The notes beneath the pieces are model-generated. The model ran no database searches and was not told the DNA's origin. It was given only the letters and a program-made list of their open reading frames with translations. Position numbers and translations under genes: made by a program. A stretch of DNA of 64,000 nucleotides. Origin: Pseudonocardia hierapolitana (lineage in GTDB: Bacteria; Actinomycetota; Actinomycetes; Mycobacteriales; Pseudonocardiaceae). The first letter of the stretch is position 1, and each line of letters begins with the position of its first letter. Shown here one piece after another: positions 51,302 through 61,319 of the stretch. The DNA is taken from assembly GCF_007994075.1 (NCBI RefSeq), contig NZ_VIWU01000001.1, positions 7,812,001 to 7,876,000 of the forward strand. Reading direction: 5' to 3'.

Positions 51302-52744
51302 ATGGCGACGGTGCGTGCTCTCGCGGTGACGGTGGCGGTCGTGTGCGTCCTTGCCGCGTCCGCCGCCCCGACGGCGGCTGCGGAGCCCGGTGAGCCGGAC
51401 GCGGCGGCGATCGCCGATGTCGTGCGCGCGCACGTCGGGGCGACGCGGCTGCCGGGCGTGGCGGTCGCGGTGATCGACGAGGACAGGGTTGTGCATGTCG
51501 CGGGGTACGGCCACGACTCACGGGGCGAGCCGGTCACCGAGAAGACGCCGATGTGGCTCGGCGGGGTGTCCGAGTCGTTCACCGCGATGGCGCTGGCGCA
51601 GCTGGCGGGGTTCGGGTCCGTCCCGCTGGACGACCCGGTCGTCGCGCACCTGCCAGAGTTCACCACGGCCGACCCGCGATCCGCGCAGATCACCGTGCGC
51701 CAGCTGCTGGACCACACCTCCGGCCTGCCCGCTACGCACGACGCGTCGCAGGGACGCCCGCGGTCGCTGCAGGAGGCGGTGGCCGGGCTGGGCGACGTCA
51801 CGCTCGCGGCACCGCCCGGGGAGCGGCGGGTGCGCAGCGAGCTCGGCTACCAGGTCGCTGCCCGGCTGGTGGAGGTGGCGGCGCAGCGCCCGTTCGACAC
51901 GGTCCTCTGGGACCGCGTGCTCTTCCAGGTGGGCATGCACGCCACCGTGACGGTCGCGGGCACCCGGGACCTGGTGCCCGGCCTGGTGGACGGGCACGAC
52001 CGGTTCCTCGGCGTCAGCAGGCCCCAGGCGGAGCCCGACCGGTTCGTCGGCGGGTCGGGCGGCATCGTGAGCACCGCTGCGGACGTCGCCACCTGGCTGC
52101 AGTTCAACGCCGGCTGGGGCCTGCGCACGGTCATGGCCGGTGACGGGCTGCGTGAGGTGCAGCGGATCGGCTGGGAGGACCGCTCCGGCGGGGCCGGGCC
52201 TCCTGAGCTGGTGCTGCGGGGGCGGACGGCCACCGCATCGGCCACGCTCGTGCTGCTGCCCGCGCTGACGGCCGAGAACCGCTACGGCGTCGCGGTCCTC
52301 GCGAACAGCCGCGAACCGCTCGACCGCGGGGACGGCACGGGACCCAGCGAGGTGGACGACCTGGCGGACGAGCTCGTCGCCCTGATCCGCGGAACGCCCC
52401 CACCCGCTCCCGGCCTGCCTCAGGCCTTCCTCGCCGAGCTGGTCCTCGTCGCCGCCGCGGCGGGGGCGACCATCGCCGGGGGCTGGGCGGTGCTGCGGTC
52501 ACGCGAGTGGGCGCGGCGGCGGGCCGCCGACCGGACGGGCAGGCGGGCGCTGCGCCTCGTCCCGCACGCCCTGCCGCTGCTGCTGCTCGCGTTCCTTCCC
52601 CGCGCCGCAGCGCCCCTCCTCGGCGGCGCCACCTTCCGCGACCTGGCCGAGGTGTGGCCCACGGCTCTCGTCGCGGCCGAGGTGGTCGCCGCCGCCTCCG
52701 CGGTGGTGGTGGCCTCGAGGCTCTACGCGCTGGCGCGCTCCTAG
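51302..52744 (+). CDS. Serine beta-lactamase-like membrane protein with lost catalytic residues
   Basis: A 480-residue protein with signal peptide (residues 1-27), a class C beta-lactamase/esterase-like domain (about 30-355) and three or four membrane helices at the C-terminus. The fold is clear (LPGVAVAVIDEDRVVHVAGYG, VRQLLDHTSGLPAT, SGGIVSTAADVATW). However, the SxxK motif, normally SVSK, reads GVSE (about residues 88-91), and the YxN motif reads RSE (about 177-179). Nucleophile, general base and tyrosine are all replaced, so it is probably a pseudoenzyme. It follows the PAP2-DAGK gene by 69 bases. Confidence 0.82.
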   Translation: MATVRALAVTVAVVCVLAASAAPTAAAEPGEPDAAAIADVVRAHVGATRLPGVAVAVIDEDRVVHVAGYGHDSRGEPVTEKTPMWLGGVSESFTAMALAQLAGFGSVPLDDPVVAHLPEFTTADPRSAQITVRQLLDHTSGLPATHDASQGRPRSLQEAVAGLGDVTLAAPPGERRVRSELGYQVAARLVEVAAQRPFDTVLWDRVLFQVGMHATVTVAGTRDLVPGLVDGHDRFLGVSRPQAEPDRFVGGSGGIVSTAADVATWLQFNAGWGLRTVMAGDGLREVQRIGWEDRSGGAGPPELVLRGRTATASATLVLLPALTAENRYGVAVLANSREPLDRGDGTGPSEVDDLADELVALIRGTPPPAPGLPQAFLAELVLVAAAAGATIAGGWAVLRSREWARRRAADRTGRRALRLVPHALPLLLLAFLPRAAAPLLGGATFRDLAEVWPTALVAAEVVAAASAVVVASRLYALARS

Positions 52745-52745
52745 G

Positions 52746-53120
52746 TCAGCCCCCGTAGGGAACCGTGAGCACCTCGAGGTTGTGGCCCTCGGGCGAGTCG
52801 AAGTAGAGCCCCCGCCCGCCGTCGTTGGTGTTGAAGCCGGGGGTACGCCGTCCGGGGTCGGCCCACGTCGGCAGCCCGCGCTCGCGCAACCGTTCCGCGA
52901 CGGCGTCGAACTCCTCCTCGCTGATCAGGAACGCGTAGTGCTGCGAGGTGATCTCGCCCTCGACCTCCATGAAGTCGAGGCTGACACCGTTGGCCAGTTC
53001 GACCACGGCGAAGGGGCCGAACGACCCCGGCTCGGGCAGGCCGAGGACGTCGCTGACGAAGCGCGCCTCGGCCTGCTTGTCATGGGTGGAGACGATGGTG
53101 TGGTTCAGCTCGACGGCCAT
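52746..53120 (-). CDS. VOC (glyoxalase-like) family protein
   Basis: A 124-residue single VOC domain: paired beta-alpha-beta-beta-beta halves with ELNHTIVSTHDKQAEARFVSDVLGL at the start and GRGLYFDSPEGHNLEVLTVPYG at the end. Metal ligand positions (an N-terminal His and a C-terminal Glu) are present. Substrate unknown. It lies 33 bases downstream of prcA on the same strand. ATG 53120 has GATCCT six bases upstream, so it may also have its own promoter. Confidence 0.88.
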   Translation of the reverse strand: MAVELNHTIVSTHDKQAEARFVSDVLGLPEPGSFGPFAVVELANGVSLDFMEVEGEITSQHYAFLISEEEFDAVAERLRERGLPTWADPGRRTPGFNTNDGGRGLYFDSPEGHNLEVLTVPYGG

Positions 53121-53153
53121 GTCACCAGGATCGAACGTGAAGCCCGGTTCAGG

Positions 53154-53948
53154 TCAAGAGCCGGCGTCGCCGTTCACCGCTCCGCTGCCGGCCGGGACGT
53201 CGTCGCCGCCCGCCTCGGCTCCGCGGGCACCGCTCACAGCCCGGTTGGCCTCGGGGAGCAGGTCGCGCAGCACGTTGCCGGTGATGCGCCGGAAGGTGCG
53301 CCGCTGGCGGGTGCGGTCGAGCACGGCGACCTCCAGGGTGCCGACCCCGAGCACCTCGTGGGTGCCACCGTTGCCGCTGGACGCGGCCTGCAACGCCTCC
53401 ACCGCGATCCCGATGGCCTCCTTCAGCTCCAGCCCCGACCGGTAGGTCTCCCGGAGCTTGGCGCTGATCGGCTCGGTGGTGCCGCCCATCACGACGAACT
53501 GCGGCTCGTCGGTGATGGAGCCGTCGTAGGTGATGCGGTAGAGCTGATCGGAGCCGGGATCCGTGCCGACCTCGGCGAGGCACAGCTCCACCTCGTATGG
53601 CTTCTGCTGCTCGACGAAGGCCGTGCCCAGCAGCTGGGCGTAGCCGTTGGCGAGCCCGCGCCCGGTGACGTCGCGGCGGTCGTAGGTGTACCCGCGAAGG
53701 TCGGCGTGGCGGATGCCTGCGGTGCGCAGGTTGTCGAACTCGTTGTAGCGGCCCACCGCGGCGAACCCGATGCGGTCGTAGATCTCGGAGACCTTGTGCA
53801 GGGCCGTGGAACGGTTCTCGGCGACGAAGAGCACGCCGCCGGTGTAGGTGAGCACGACGACGCTGCGCCCTCGGGCGATGCCTTTGCGCGCCAGCTCGGA
53901 GCGGTCGCGCAGCAGCTGGTCGACCGACGAGTAGAACGGCATCGTCAC
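53154..53948 (-). CDS. prcA: Proteasome alpha subunit PrcA
   Basis: A 264-residue alpha subunit of the bacterial 20S proteasome; alpha rings gate entry to the chamber. Conserved parts: [20 protein letters not shown] N-terminal helix ([18 protein letters not shown]), [50 protein letters not shown] and [11 protein letters not shown]. The C-terminal tail is Gly/Ala-rich. GTG-ACG-ATG gives MTMPF; the GTG has AGGAG eight bases upstream. It is 52 bases downstream of prcB. Confidence 0.97.
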   Translation of the reverse strand: MTMPFYSSVDQLLRDRSELARKGIARGRSVVVLTYTGGVLFVAENRSTALHKVSEIYDRIGFAAVGRYNEFDNLRTAGIRHADLRGYTYDRRDVTGRGLANGYAQLLGTAFVEQQKPYEVELCLAEVGTDPGSDQLYRITYDGSITDEPQFVVMGGTTEPISAKLRETYRSGLELKEAIGIAVEALQAASSGNGGTHEVLGVGTLEVAVLDRTRQRRTFRRITGNVLRDLLPEANRAVSGARGAEAGGDDVPAGSGAVNGDAGS

Positions 53949-54000
53949 GGCAGGAACTCCTGGTGCGTCGAGAGGGAGCGGATCACGGGCGACAAACTTC

Positions 54001-54873
54001 TCATCCCCCGGGATTCTCGGTGCGGCGGGCGACGACCTCGCGCACGACCGCCTCGATCTCCTCCTCGGACCGGCGCACGGCACCGTCCGGGCCCGTGATG
54101 CTCACGACCACGGGGAAGATCCGGCGGGTGAGGTCGGGGCCGCCGGTGGCGGTGTCGTCGTCCGCGGCGTCGTAGAGGGCCTCGACCGCGGCGCGGACGG
54201 CACCGGCGAGGTCGGCGCCCGGGTCATGGCGCTTCTTCAGCGCCGACTTCGCGAAGACCGAACCGGAGCCGATGGCGTGATAGCCCAGCAGCTCGTCGTA
54301 GCGCCCGCCCGCGGCGTCGTAGGTGACGATGCGGCCGGCCTTCGCCGGCTCGGCGTCGACGTCGTAGCCGACGAGGATGGGGACGACGACGAAGCCCTGC
54401 AGTGCCGCGGCCAGGTTGGCCTGGACCATGCCGGCGAGCTTGTTGGCCTTGCCGTCCAGCGAGAGCGGCACGCCCTCGGTCTTCTCGTAGTGCTCCAGGT
54501 CGACGCTGTACAGCCGGACCATCTGCAGGCCGTTGCCCGCCGTGCCGGCGAAGCCGACCGCGGAGTAGGTGTCGGTGATGAACACCTTCTCGATGTCGCG
54601 CTGCGCGATCACGTTGCCCTGGGTGGCCCGCCGGTCACCGGCGATGACCACGCCCTCGGAGAACGTGAGCGCGACGATCGTGGTGCCGTGGGGGACGTCG
54701 AGCGCTCCGGCCGCGCCCGCACCGGTGGCCGGTGCGGCGCCCGGCGGCACCCTGCCGGGAAGGAGGTGCGGGGCGGTGGCGGCGACGAAGTCGGTGAACG
54801 ACGTGGCGCCGGGGGTGAGGTACGCGCCCAGGCCGGTAGGCACGCCGAGGGGCGGACGCTCGGGGAACGTCAT
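54001..54873 (-). CDS. prcB: Proteasome beta subunit PrcB
   Basis: A 290-residue catalytic beta subunit. A propeptide of about 63 residues ends at HG, and the mature protein begins at Thr64 ([10 protein letters not shown]), the nucleophile. [30 protein letters not shown] and [18 protein letters not shown] are typical. ATG 54873 is preceded by a weak ribosome site. It is in the pup-prcB-prcA unit. Confidence 0.97.
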   Translation of the reverse strand: MTFPERPPLGVPTGLGAYLTPGATSFTDFVAATAPHLLPGRVPPGAAPATGAGAAGALDVPHGTTIVALTFSEGVVIAGDRRATQGNVIAQRDIEKVFITDTYSAVGFAGTAGNGLQMVRLYSVDLEHYEKTEGVPLSLDGKANKLAGMVQANLAAALQGFVVVPILVGYDVDAEPAKAGRIVTYDAAGGRYDELLGYHAIGSGSVFAKSALKKRHDPGADLAGAVRAAVEALYDAADDDTATGGPDLTRRIFPVVVSITGPDGAVRRSEEEIEAVVREVVARRTENPGG

Positions 54874-54937
54874 GGTCAGGTGAGAGCCTCTCTCCGCGCG
54901 GGTGCGGTGCAGGTGGGGGCGCAGCGCGCAGGGGCGG

Positions 54938-55135
54938 CTACTCGCCGCCCTTCTGCACGTAGGCCCGGACGAAGTCCTCGGCGTTCTCCTCGAGCACGTC
55001 GTCGATCTCGTCGAGGATCGTGTCCACGTCCTCGCCGAGCTTCTCACGCCGCTCCTGGCCTGCCGCAGCGGCGTCGGCACCGTCCTCGTCGTCGCCCCCG
55101 CCACCGCCCTGGCGCTTGGTCTGCTCCTGCGACAT
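54938..55135 (-). CDS. pup: Prokaryotic ubiquitin-like protein Pup
   Basis: A 65-residue, mostly disordered, acidic protein. The conserved C-terminal helix ([25 protein letters not shown]) is present. It ends in Gly-Gly-Glu rather than Gly-Gly-Gln, so it is made in the active form and does not need deamidation. ATG 55135 follows GAGGAGG. In many homologues pup sits directly upstream of prcB, as here. Confidence 0.97.
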   Translation of the reverse strand: MSQEQTKRQGGGGGDDEDGADAAAAGQERREKLGEDVDTILDEIDDVLEENAEDFVRAYVQKGGE

Positions 55136-55292
55136 CGTGATCCTCCTCGCGCCTTCCCGGCCACCGCTGCCGTCCTGCATGCGGCGTGCCGAATCGGTGT
55201 AGATGAACACTACCTAGCGGATCCACGACACGCCCGGGATTGCGGTCGGGTCGGTGGGCGCGTCGAGCGCGTCCGGCCTCGTCGAGGCGGGG

Positions 55293-56810
55293 TCAGCCGC
55301 GCGTGAGCGCTTCCACCAGCTCCTCGGCGGTACGGGATCGATCCAGCAACTCCCCGACGTGGCGGCGGGTGCCCCGCAACGGCTCGAGCGTGGGGATCCG
55401 CACCAGCGACTCCCGGCCGAGGTCGAAGATCACCGAGTCCCACGACGCCGCCGCGACCTCCGTCGGGTAGCGCTCGAGGCAGCGGCCGCGGAAGTACGCC
55501 CTGGTGTCCTCGGGCGGGCGGCGCATCGCCGCCACGACGTCGTCCTCGGACACGAGGCGCTTCATCGACCCGCGCGTCACGAGCCGGTTGTACAGGCCCT
55601 TGGCCATGCGGACGTCGGTGTACTGCAGGTCGACCAGCGCGAGGCGCCCCGAGTTCCAGTTCAGTCCGTCGCGCTCCCGGTAGCCCTCGAGCAGCCGCAG
55701 CTTCGCGGTCCAGTCCAGGCGGTCGGCCGTGCTCATCGGGTCGCGGGCGAGGTCGTCGAGCACCTCGCCCCACAGCGTGAGGACCTCGGCGGTGGCCTCG
55801 TCGACGTCGGCACCGAGGGTGTTCTCGACGTGCTTCTGGGCCTTCTCGAAGTAGGCGCGCTGCATGTCGAGGCCGGTCATCTTCCGGCCGTCCGTGAGAT
55901 CGACCAGTGTCTTGAGCGTGGGGTCGTGGCTGATCCGGTGGACCGAGCGCACCGGCTCGGCCAGGCGCAGCTCGTCGAAGCGCACGCCTGCCTCGATCAT
56001 GTCCAGCACCAGCGCGGTGGTGCCGACCTTGAGCAGCGTGGCGTACTCGCTCATGTTGGCGTCGCCGATGATGACGTGCAGGCGGCGGTACTTGTCGGCG
56101 TCGGCGTGCGGCTCGTCGCGCGTGTTGATGATGCCGCGCTTGAGCGTGGTCTCCAGCCCGACCTCGACCTCGATGTAGTCGCTGCGCTGGGCGATCTGGT
56201 AGCCGGCCTCGTCGCCGGTGGAGCCGAGCCCGACCCGCCCGGCCCCGCAGATCACCTGGCGGGTGACGAAGAACGGCAGGAGCCCGGCGACGATGGACGG
56301 GAACGTGGTCTGCCGCGACATCAGGTAGTTCTCGTGCGAGCCGTAGCTCGCGCCCTTGCCGTCGACGTTGTTCTTGTACAGCTGGATCCGCGGCGCCCCG
56401 GGCACGGTGGCGGCCCGCTCGGCGGCCTCCTCCATCACCCGCTCCCCCGCCTTGTCCCAGATCACGACGTCACGCGGGGTGGTGACCTCCGGCGTGGAGA
56501 ACTCCGGGTGCGCGTGGTCGACGTAGAGCCGTGCGCCGTTGGTGAGGATGACGTTGGCGGCGCCCAGGTCGTCCAGCTCGGACTCGGAGGGGTTGTGCAT
56601 CGTGGGCGCCGACAGGTCGAAGCCGCGCGCGTCGCGCAAGGGCGACTCCACCTCGTAGTCCCACCGGGCACGCCGGGAGCGCGGGATGTCGGCGGCCGCA
56701 GCGTAGGCGAGCACCACCTGGGTGGAGGTGATCACGGGATTGGCGGTGGGGTCGCCGGGGACCGAGATGCCGTACTCGACCTCGGTGCCCATGATCCGGC
56801 GGGCGGTCAT
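55293..56810 (-). CDS. dop: Depupylase/deamidase Dop
   Basis: A 505-residue PafA paralogue that removes Pup from substrates. It has [80 protein letters not shown] and the Dop-loop region after residue 35. Because Pup here already ends in Glu, only the depupylase role should be needed. ATG 56810 has GAGG upstream; the frame is open further but unrelated. No mpa/arc gene precedes it. Confidence 0.96.
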   Translation of the reverse strand: MTARRIMGTEVEYGISVPGDPTANPVITSTQVVLAYAAAADIPRSRRARWDYEVESPLRDARGFDLSAPTMHNPSESELDDLGAANVILTNGARLYVDHAHPEFSTPEVTTPRDVVIWDKAGERVMEEAAERAATVPGAPRIQLYKNNVDGKGASYGSHENYLMSRQTTFPSIVAGLLPFFVTRQVICGAGRVGLGSTGDEAGYQIAQRSDYIEVEVGLETTLKRGIINTRDEPHADADKYRRLHVIIGDANMSEYATLLKVGTTALVLDMIEAGVRFDELRLAEPVRSVHRISHDPTLKTLVDLTDGRKMTGLDMQRAYFEKAQKHVENTLGADVDEATAEVLTLWGEVLDDLARDPMSTADRLDWTAKLRLLEGYRERDGLNWNSGRLALVDLQYTDVRMAKGLYNRLVTRGSMKRLVSEDDVVAAMRRPPEDTRAYFRGRCLERYPTEVAAASWDSVIFDLGRESLVRIPTLEPLRGTRRHVGELLDRSRTAEELVEALTRG

Positions 56811-56873
56811 CGGCCGACCTCGACGTGCGTCATGGGGGCGAGCGTAGCCGCGTGCAGAGGTCATGATGAGGGG

Positions 56874-57398
56874 GTGTGCCCTGTCGATGAGCCCGTGGCG
56901 ATCTACGACGAGGGGGGCCGGGTCGTCGGCGTGGCTCCCCGCGGCGTCGTCTACCAGGAGGGCCTCTGGCACGCCAGCACCGGCGTGCTCGTGCGCAGCG
57001 GGGACGGCGAACGGGTCTACCTGCACCGCCGTTCGCCCGACAAGCTGATCTTCCCCGGGTGCTATGACTGTTGGGCGGGCGGCGTGCTCGGGCCCGGCGA
57101 GTCGCCCGACGCCGCAGCCGCCCGCGAGCTCGAGGAGGAGCTGGGCGTGCACGGCGTCCCGCTGACGCCGATCGGCCGCTTCGCCTACGACGACGGCAAG
57201 GTGCGCTACCACGTCTTCCTCTACGAGGTGCGCTGGGACGGGCCGCTGCGCCACCAGCCGGAGGAGGTCGTGTGGGGCGGCTGGGTGACGTTGCAGGAAC
57301 TGCGGGACGTCCTCGCCGACCCGGCACGCCCGTTCGCCCCGGACGGGCGGGTGGGGATCGAGCGATGGCTGGCGACGACGGAGGTGGGAGATGGGTGA
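56874..57398 (+). CDS. Nudix hydrolase
   Basis: A 174-residue Nudix protein with a complete box ([23 protein letters not shown], following the GX5EX7REUXEEXGU pattern). The N-terminal part ([15 protein letters not shown]) resembles the isopentenyl-diphosphate isomerase-like group of Nudix proteins. Substrate unknown. GTG 56874 has CATGAT six bases upstream. The 3' end overlaps the amidase start by eight bases. Confidence 0.9.
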   Translation: MCPVDEPVAIYDEGGRVVGVAPRGVVYQEGLWHASTGVLVRSGDGERVYLHRRSPDKLIFPGCYDCWAGGVLGPGESPDAAAARELEEELGVHGVPLTPIGRFAYDDGKVRYHVFLYEVRWDGPLRHQPEEVVWGGWVTLQELRDVLADPARPFAPDGRVGIERWLATTEVGDG

Positions 57399-58851
57399 AC
57401 AGCCCTATCGGAGCGCGACGGAGCTCGTCGACGCGATGGCGGGCGGCGAGGTCTCGGCGGTTGAGCTCGCGGAGGAGGCCATCGCTCGGATCGAGCGGTA
57501 CGACGCGACGCTGAACGCGGTGTGCGTGCGGGACTTCGACCGGGCCATCGACGCCGCGCGGGCCGCCGACGCGGCGCGCGCCCGGGGCGACGCCCGGCCG
57601 CTGCTCGGGGTGCCGATGACGGTCAAGGAGTCCTTCCACGTGGCCGGCCTGCCCACGACGTGGGGCATCCCGGAGTTCAAGGACTTCGTGGCCGATGAGG
57701 ACGCCGTCGCGGTGGAGCGGGTCGAGGCGGCGGGCGCCGTCGTACTCGGCAAGACGAACGTGCCGCTCGTCCTCGGCGACGTGCAGAGCTACAACGCGAT
57801 CTACGGGACCACCGGCAACCCGTGGGACCCGGGGCTGACCCCTGGCGGGTCGTCGGGCGGGTCGTCCGCGGCGCTCGCGGCCGGGTACGGGGCGCTGTCC
57901 ATCGGCTCGGACATCGGCGGCTCCCTGCGCAACCCGGCGCACTACTGCGGCGTCTACGCCCACAAACCCACGCTCGGGCTGCTCCCGCTGCGTGGGCATA
58001 CGGCACCGGGGATGCCCGTGCTGCCGGCCGAGAGCGACCTGGCGGTGATCGGCCCGATGGCGCGCACCGCCTCGGACCTCGCGCTCCTGCTGGACGTCCT
58101 CGCAGGACCCGACCCGCTCGGCAGCGGCATCGCCTACCGTCTCGCGCTGCCCGCGCCGCGGCACACGGAGCTGGCCGACTACCGCGTGCTGGTCGTTGAC
58201 ACCCACCCGCTGATCCCGACGGCGGCGAGCGTCCGCACCGCGATCGGCAACGTCGCCGACGCGCTGACCGAGGCGGGCGCGAAGGTGGAGCGGGACAGCC
58301 CGCTGCTGCCGGACCAGGCCGACACCGCCCGGGTGTACATGCACCTGCTGATGTCGACGCTCGGCGCGCGGTACCCGGCGGAGATCTACGAGCACACGCG
58401 GGCGGCCGCTGCGCAGCTCGATCCCGCCGACGAGAGCCTCGCCGCGGAGCGCACCCGCGGCACGGTGCTCAGCCACCGCGACTGGCTCGCGGCCGACGGC
58501 AGGCGCGCGGTGCTGCGGCAGCGCTGGAGCGAGCTCTTCGCCGAGTTCGACGTGGTGATCTACCCGGTCATGCCGACCCCTGCGTTCCCGCACGACCACA
58601 GTCCCATGGGAAGCCGTCGCATCAGCATCGACGGCGCCGACCACGACTACCTGGACCAGATCGCGCTCGCCGGCGCGGCGACGCTGCCCGGCCTCCCGGC
58701 CACGGCGTTGCCCATCGGGTTGTCCGAGGACGGGCTGCCGATCGGGGTGCAGGCCATCGGCCCGATGTACGGAGACCGCACCACGATCCGGTTCGCCGAG
58801 CTGGTCGAGCGCGAGTTCGGCGGGTTCACACCGCCGCCGCTGGACAGCTGA
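57391..58851 (+). CDS. Amidase-signature family hydrolase, intact
   Basis: A 486-residue amidase. The Ser-cisSer-Lys triad is complete: K in [11 protein letters not shown] in [11 protein letters not shown] and S in [11 protein letters not shown]. It hydrolyses amides; substrate unknown. ATG 57391 overlaps the Nudix gene by eight bases, so the two are coupled. It is a family relative of the interrupted amidase at 25283 and shows what that gene's product would look like. Confidence 0.92.
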   Translation: MGEQPYRSATELVDAMAGGEVSAVELAEEAIARIERYDATLNAVCVRDFDRAIDAARAADAARARGDARPLLGVPMTVKESFHVAGLPTTWGIPEFKDFVADEDAVAVERVEAAGAVVLGKTNVPLVLGDVQSYNAIYGTTGNPWDPGLTPGGSSGGSSAALAAGYGALSIGSDIGGSLRNPAHYCGVYAHKPTLGLLPLRGHTAPGMPVLPAESDLAVIGPMARTASDLALLLDVLAGPDPLGSGIAYRLALPAPRHTELADYRVLVVDTHPLIPTAASVRTAIGNVADALTEAGAKVERDSPLLPDQADTARVYMHLLMSTLGARYPAEIYEHTRAAAAQLDPADESLAAERTRGTVLSHRDWLAADGRRAVLRQRWSELFAEFDVVIYPVMPTPAFPHDHSPMGSRRISIDGADHDYLDQIALAGAATLPGLPATALPIGLSEDGLPIGVQAIGPMYGDRTTIRFAELVEREFGGFTPPPLDS

Positions 58852-58969
58852 CGCGCAGTTCCGAACCGCGGTCAGCCCGCCCGGGGACGTGATCAGCGCT
58901 TGCGGTTCTCCAGCCGCACCGGTGGGCGCGCGGCGCCGCCAGCAGCCCGGTCTCACGGGCACGAGGGCC

Positions 58970-59014
58970 GATCTCCGTGCCGGTCGCGCACCCGGTGCGC
59001 GACCGGCGGAGATC
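58970..59014. terminator. Long GC-rich hairpin after the amidase
   Basis: CCGGTCGCGCAC (58980-58991) pairs with GTGCGCGACCGG (58995-59006) around a 3-base loop, and GATCTCCG/CGGAGATC extends the stem outside a 2-base bulge. A total of about 20 pairs. No T-run. It is a likely transcription stop for the Nudix-amidase unit. Confidence 0.75.
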
Positions 59015-59101
59015 GCTCCGATCAGCACACCACGGGCTCGGCGGAGATGCTGATGTACTCCTCGGGCCGATCCCCAGGGCCCTCTCCCCCCGCCGATGGC
59101 C

Positions 59102-59171
59102 ACTTCACACACCTAGTGGCCACTTCACACAGGGCCGGCGTTGTGTGAAGTCCGTGCTTGGTGTGTGAAGT
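59102..59171. repeat. Symmetric array of four 10-bp sites at exact 20-bp spacing
   Basis: ACTTCACACA occurs at 59102-59111 and 59122-59131, and its reverse complement TGTGTGAAGT at 59142-59151 and 59162-59171. The step is exactly 20 bases throughout, about two helix turns, and the whole is a dyad. It lies in the 432-bp gap (58852-59283) between convergent genes, which otherwise holds only the hairpin above. It could be a multi-site protein array or a long cruciform. Confidence 0.9.
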
Positions 59172-59283
59172 CGGCTGTGGCGGCGCCACGGGCGGTGTGG
59201 TCGGCAGTCGGCGCGCGGAGCCGAGGCACCCGCACAGGCCGCCGACGGGCTGCGCCGGTGCCTCGATCGATGGCTGGAGCGCG

Positions 59284-60693
59284 CTAGAGGTTGATCATGT
59301 GCCCGGTCAGACCGTGGAACGCCTCCTGCAGGCCCTCGGACAGCGTGGGGTGGGCGTGCACGTTGCGGGCGAGCTCGTGGGCGGTGAGGTCCCACTTCTG
59401 CGCCAGGGTCAGCTCGGGCAGCAGCTCGGTGACCTCGGGCCCGATGAGGTGCCCTCCCAGGAGCTCGCCGTAGGTCTCGTCGGCGACGAGCTTGACGAAC
59501 CCGCCCGGCTCGCCGAGGCCCTGCGCCTTGCCGTTGGCGGTGAAGGGGAACTGGGCGACCTTGACCTTCCAGCCCTTTTCGTCCGCCAGCTCCCGTGCCT
59601 GCGCCTCGGTGTAGCCGAAGCTCGCGACCTGCGGGTTGCAGAACGTCGCCCGCGGCATCATCACGTAGTCGAGGGGCACCGTCTCGGCACCGGCGATCGT
59701 CTCCGCCGCCACCACGCCCTGCGCCTCGCCGACGTGGGCGAGCATGAGCTTGGCCGTGACGTCACCGATCGCGTAGATGTTCGGCACGTTCGTGCGCATG
59801 TGGTCGTCGATCGCGATCGCCCCGCGGTCGGTGAGCTGCACGCCGGTGTTCTCCAGGCCGTAGCCCTTCACGCGCGGGGTGAACCCGATGGCCTGCAGCA
59901 CCTTGTCGGCGTGCAGGTCGCGGGTCTGCCCGTCCTTCCCGGTGACCGTGACGGTGACCTGGTCGCCGGAGTCGTCGATCGACTCCACGCGGGTGGAGGT
60001 GAGCACCTGCACGCCCAGCTTGCGGTAGCGCTTGGCCAGCTCCTTGGACACGTCGGCGTCCTCGAGCGGCAGCAGCCGGTCCAGGAACTCGACGATCGTG
60101 ACCTCGACCCCGTAGTTGCACATGACGTAGGCGAACTCGACGCCGATGGCGCCCGCGCCGGCGATGATGATGCTGCGCGGCAGCTCGCGGGTGAGGATCT
60201 GCTCCTCGTAGGTCACCACGCGGTCGGACAGCGACGTGCCGGGCAGGAGCTTCGTCTCGGCACCGGCGGCGATGATGGCGTCGTCGAACGTGATCCGCTC
60301 GGTGCCGCCGTCGCCGAGCTTCACCTCGACCGTGTTCGCGTCGACGAACGAGCCCCAGCCGTCCACCTCGGTGATCTTGTTCTTCTTCATGAGGTAGTGC
60401 ACGCCCTTGACCCGGCCCTCGGCCACGGTGCGGCTGCGGTCGAAGGCTGCGCCGAAGTCGACCGAGACGTCGCCGGAGATGCCGAACGTCTTCGCCTCGG
60501 ACGTGACGATGTGGGCGAGCTCGGCATTGCGCAGGAGCGCCTTCGACGGGATGCAGCCGACGTTCAGGCACACCCCGCCCCAGTACTTCTCCTCCACCAC
60601 TGCGACGCTGCGGCCGAGCTGGGCCGCGCGGATCGCCGCCACATACCCACCCGGACCCGCCCCGAGGACCACGACATCGACGTGAGTTGCCAT
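59284..60693 (-). CDS. lpdA: Dihydrolipoyl dehydrogenase
   Basis: A 469-residue FAD/NAD flavoenzyme, the E3 part of 2-oxo-acid dehydrogenases. FAD site [17 protein letters not shown], redox disulphide [19 protein letters not shown] site [16 protein letters not shown], second FAD site [16 protein letters not shown], and active-site [10 protein letters not shown]. No E1 or E2 genes are adjacent. ATG 60693 is leaderless (TAGAGT, seven bases). Confidence 0.96.
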   Translation of the reverse strand: MATHVDVVVLGAGPGGYVAAIRAAQLGRSVAVVEEKYWGGVCLNVGCIPSKALLRNAELAHIVTSEAKTFGISGDVSVDFGAAFDRSRTVAEGRVKGVHYLMKKNKITEVDGWGSFVDANTVEVKLGDGGTERITFDDAIIAAGAETKLLPGTSLSDRVVTYEEQILTRELPRSIIIAGAGAIGVEFAYVMCNYGVEVTIVEFLDRLLPLEDADVSKELAKRYRKLGVQVLTSTRVESIDDSGDQVTVTVTGKDGQTRDLHADKVLQAIGFTPRVKGYGLENTGVQLTDRGAIAIDDHMRTNVPNIYAIGDVTAKLMLAHVGEAQGVVAAETIAGAETVPLDYVMMPRATFCNPQVASFGYTEAQARELADEKGWKVKVAQFPFTANGKAQGLGEPGGFVKLVADETYGELLGGHLIGPEVTELLPELTLAQKWDLTAHELARNVHAHPTLSEGLQEAFHGLTGHMINL

Positions 60694-60700
60694 AGGAGCG

Positions 60701-60706
60701 ACTCTA
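60701..60706 (-). promoter_or_regulatory. Leaderless -10 hexamer TAGAGT for lpdA
   Basis: On the minus strand, ends seven bases before the ATG at 60693. Confidence 0.55.
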
Positions 60707-60743
60707 GGCGGCGTCAGCCTGCGGGCTCACGCCCAGTGGGGGC

Positions 60744-61235
60744 TCACGGATGATCGTCCGACGCCGGCCACACGGGCTGGTCCGACAGGTGCGCGACGAG
60801 CGTGTCGCTGATGTCACGCAGCGCAGCCACCTGCTCCGGGGAGAGCGCGTCGAACAGGCCCCGGCGCACCGCCTCGACGTGTGCGGGTGCGGCGGCCTCG
60901 AGGCCTGCCAGCCCCGCCTCGGTGAGCTCGGCGAGCTGGCCGCGCTTGTCGTGCTCGCACGGCCTGCGCCGCACCCACCCGATCTCCTCCAGGCGGGCCA
61001 CCGCGTGCGAGATGCGGCTCCTCGACGACAGCGACGTGCTGGCGAGCTCGCTCATCCGCAGCGTGTGCTCCGGGGCCTCGGACAGGCGCACGAGGATCTC
61101 GTAGTAGGCGTGCGGCAGACCCGAGTCCTGCTGCAACTGCCGCTCGATGCCGTCGAAGAACAGCCGGTTGGCGGTCAGGAAGCTGCGCCACGTGTGCTGC
61201 TCGTGCTCGTCGAGCCAACGCGTGTCGGACACCAC
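60744..61235 (-). CDS. MarR family transcriptional regulator
   Basis: A 163-residue MarR regulator with the winged helix at about residues 55-110 (MSELASTSLSSRSRISHAVARLEEIGWVRRRPCEHDKRGQL). Two adjacent GTGs (61235, 61232) follow CCGGAGG; the second has better spacing but both are possible. It is divergent from the YceI gene, with two dyads in between, so YceI is the probable target. Confidence 0.9.
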   Translation of the reverse strand: MVSDTRWLDEHEQHTWRSFLTANRLFFDGIERQLQQDSGLPHAYYEILVRLSEAPEHTLRMSELASTSLSSRSRISHAVARLEEIGWVRRRPCEHDKRGQLAELTEAGLAGLEAAAPAHVEAVRRGLFDALSPEQVAALRDISDTLVAHLSDQPVWPASDDHP

Positions 61236-61249
61236 ACCTCCGGAATAGT

Positions 61250-61296
61250 TGAGCGCTCATGCGCCTTGAGCTAGTGTGCCTCTCAACAAGTGAGAG
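61250..61296. promoter_or_regulatory. Two dyads between MarR and YceI genes
   Basis: TGAGCGCTCA (61250-61259) is a perfect 10-bp palindrome, and CTCTCA-N5-TGAGAG (61280-61285, 61291-61296) is a perfect inverted repeat. Both are in the 84-bp divergent gap, where a MarR repressor would bind. Short TTGA half-sites recur around them. Confidence 0.5.
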
Positions 61297-61319
61297 TTCA
61301 ACTAACTCGGGAGTTCTCG

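Noticed and set aside
56830..59112. A 760-codon open frame on the minus strand opposite the Nudix and amidase genes
   Set aside because: It is the reverse-complement shadow of two clear genes. Composition is Arg/Gly/Pro-rich with no recognisable domain.
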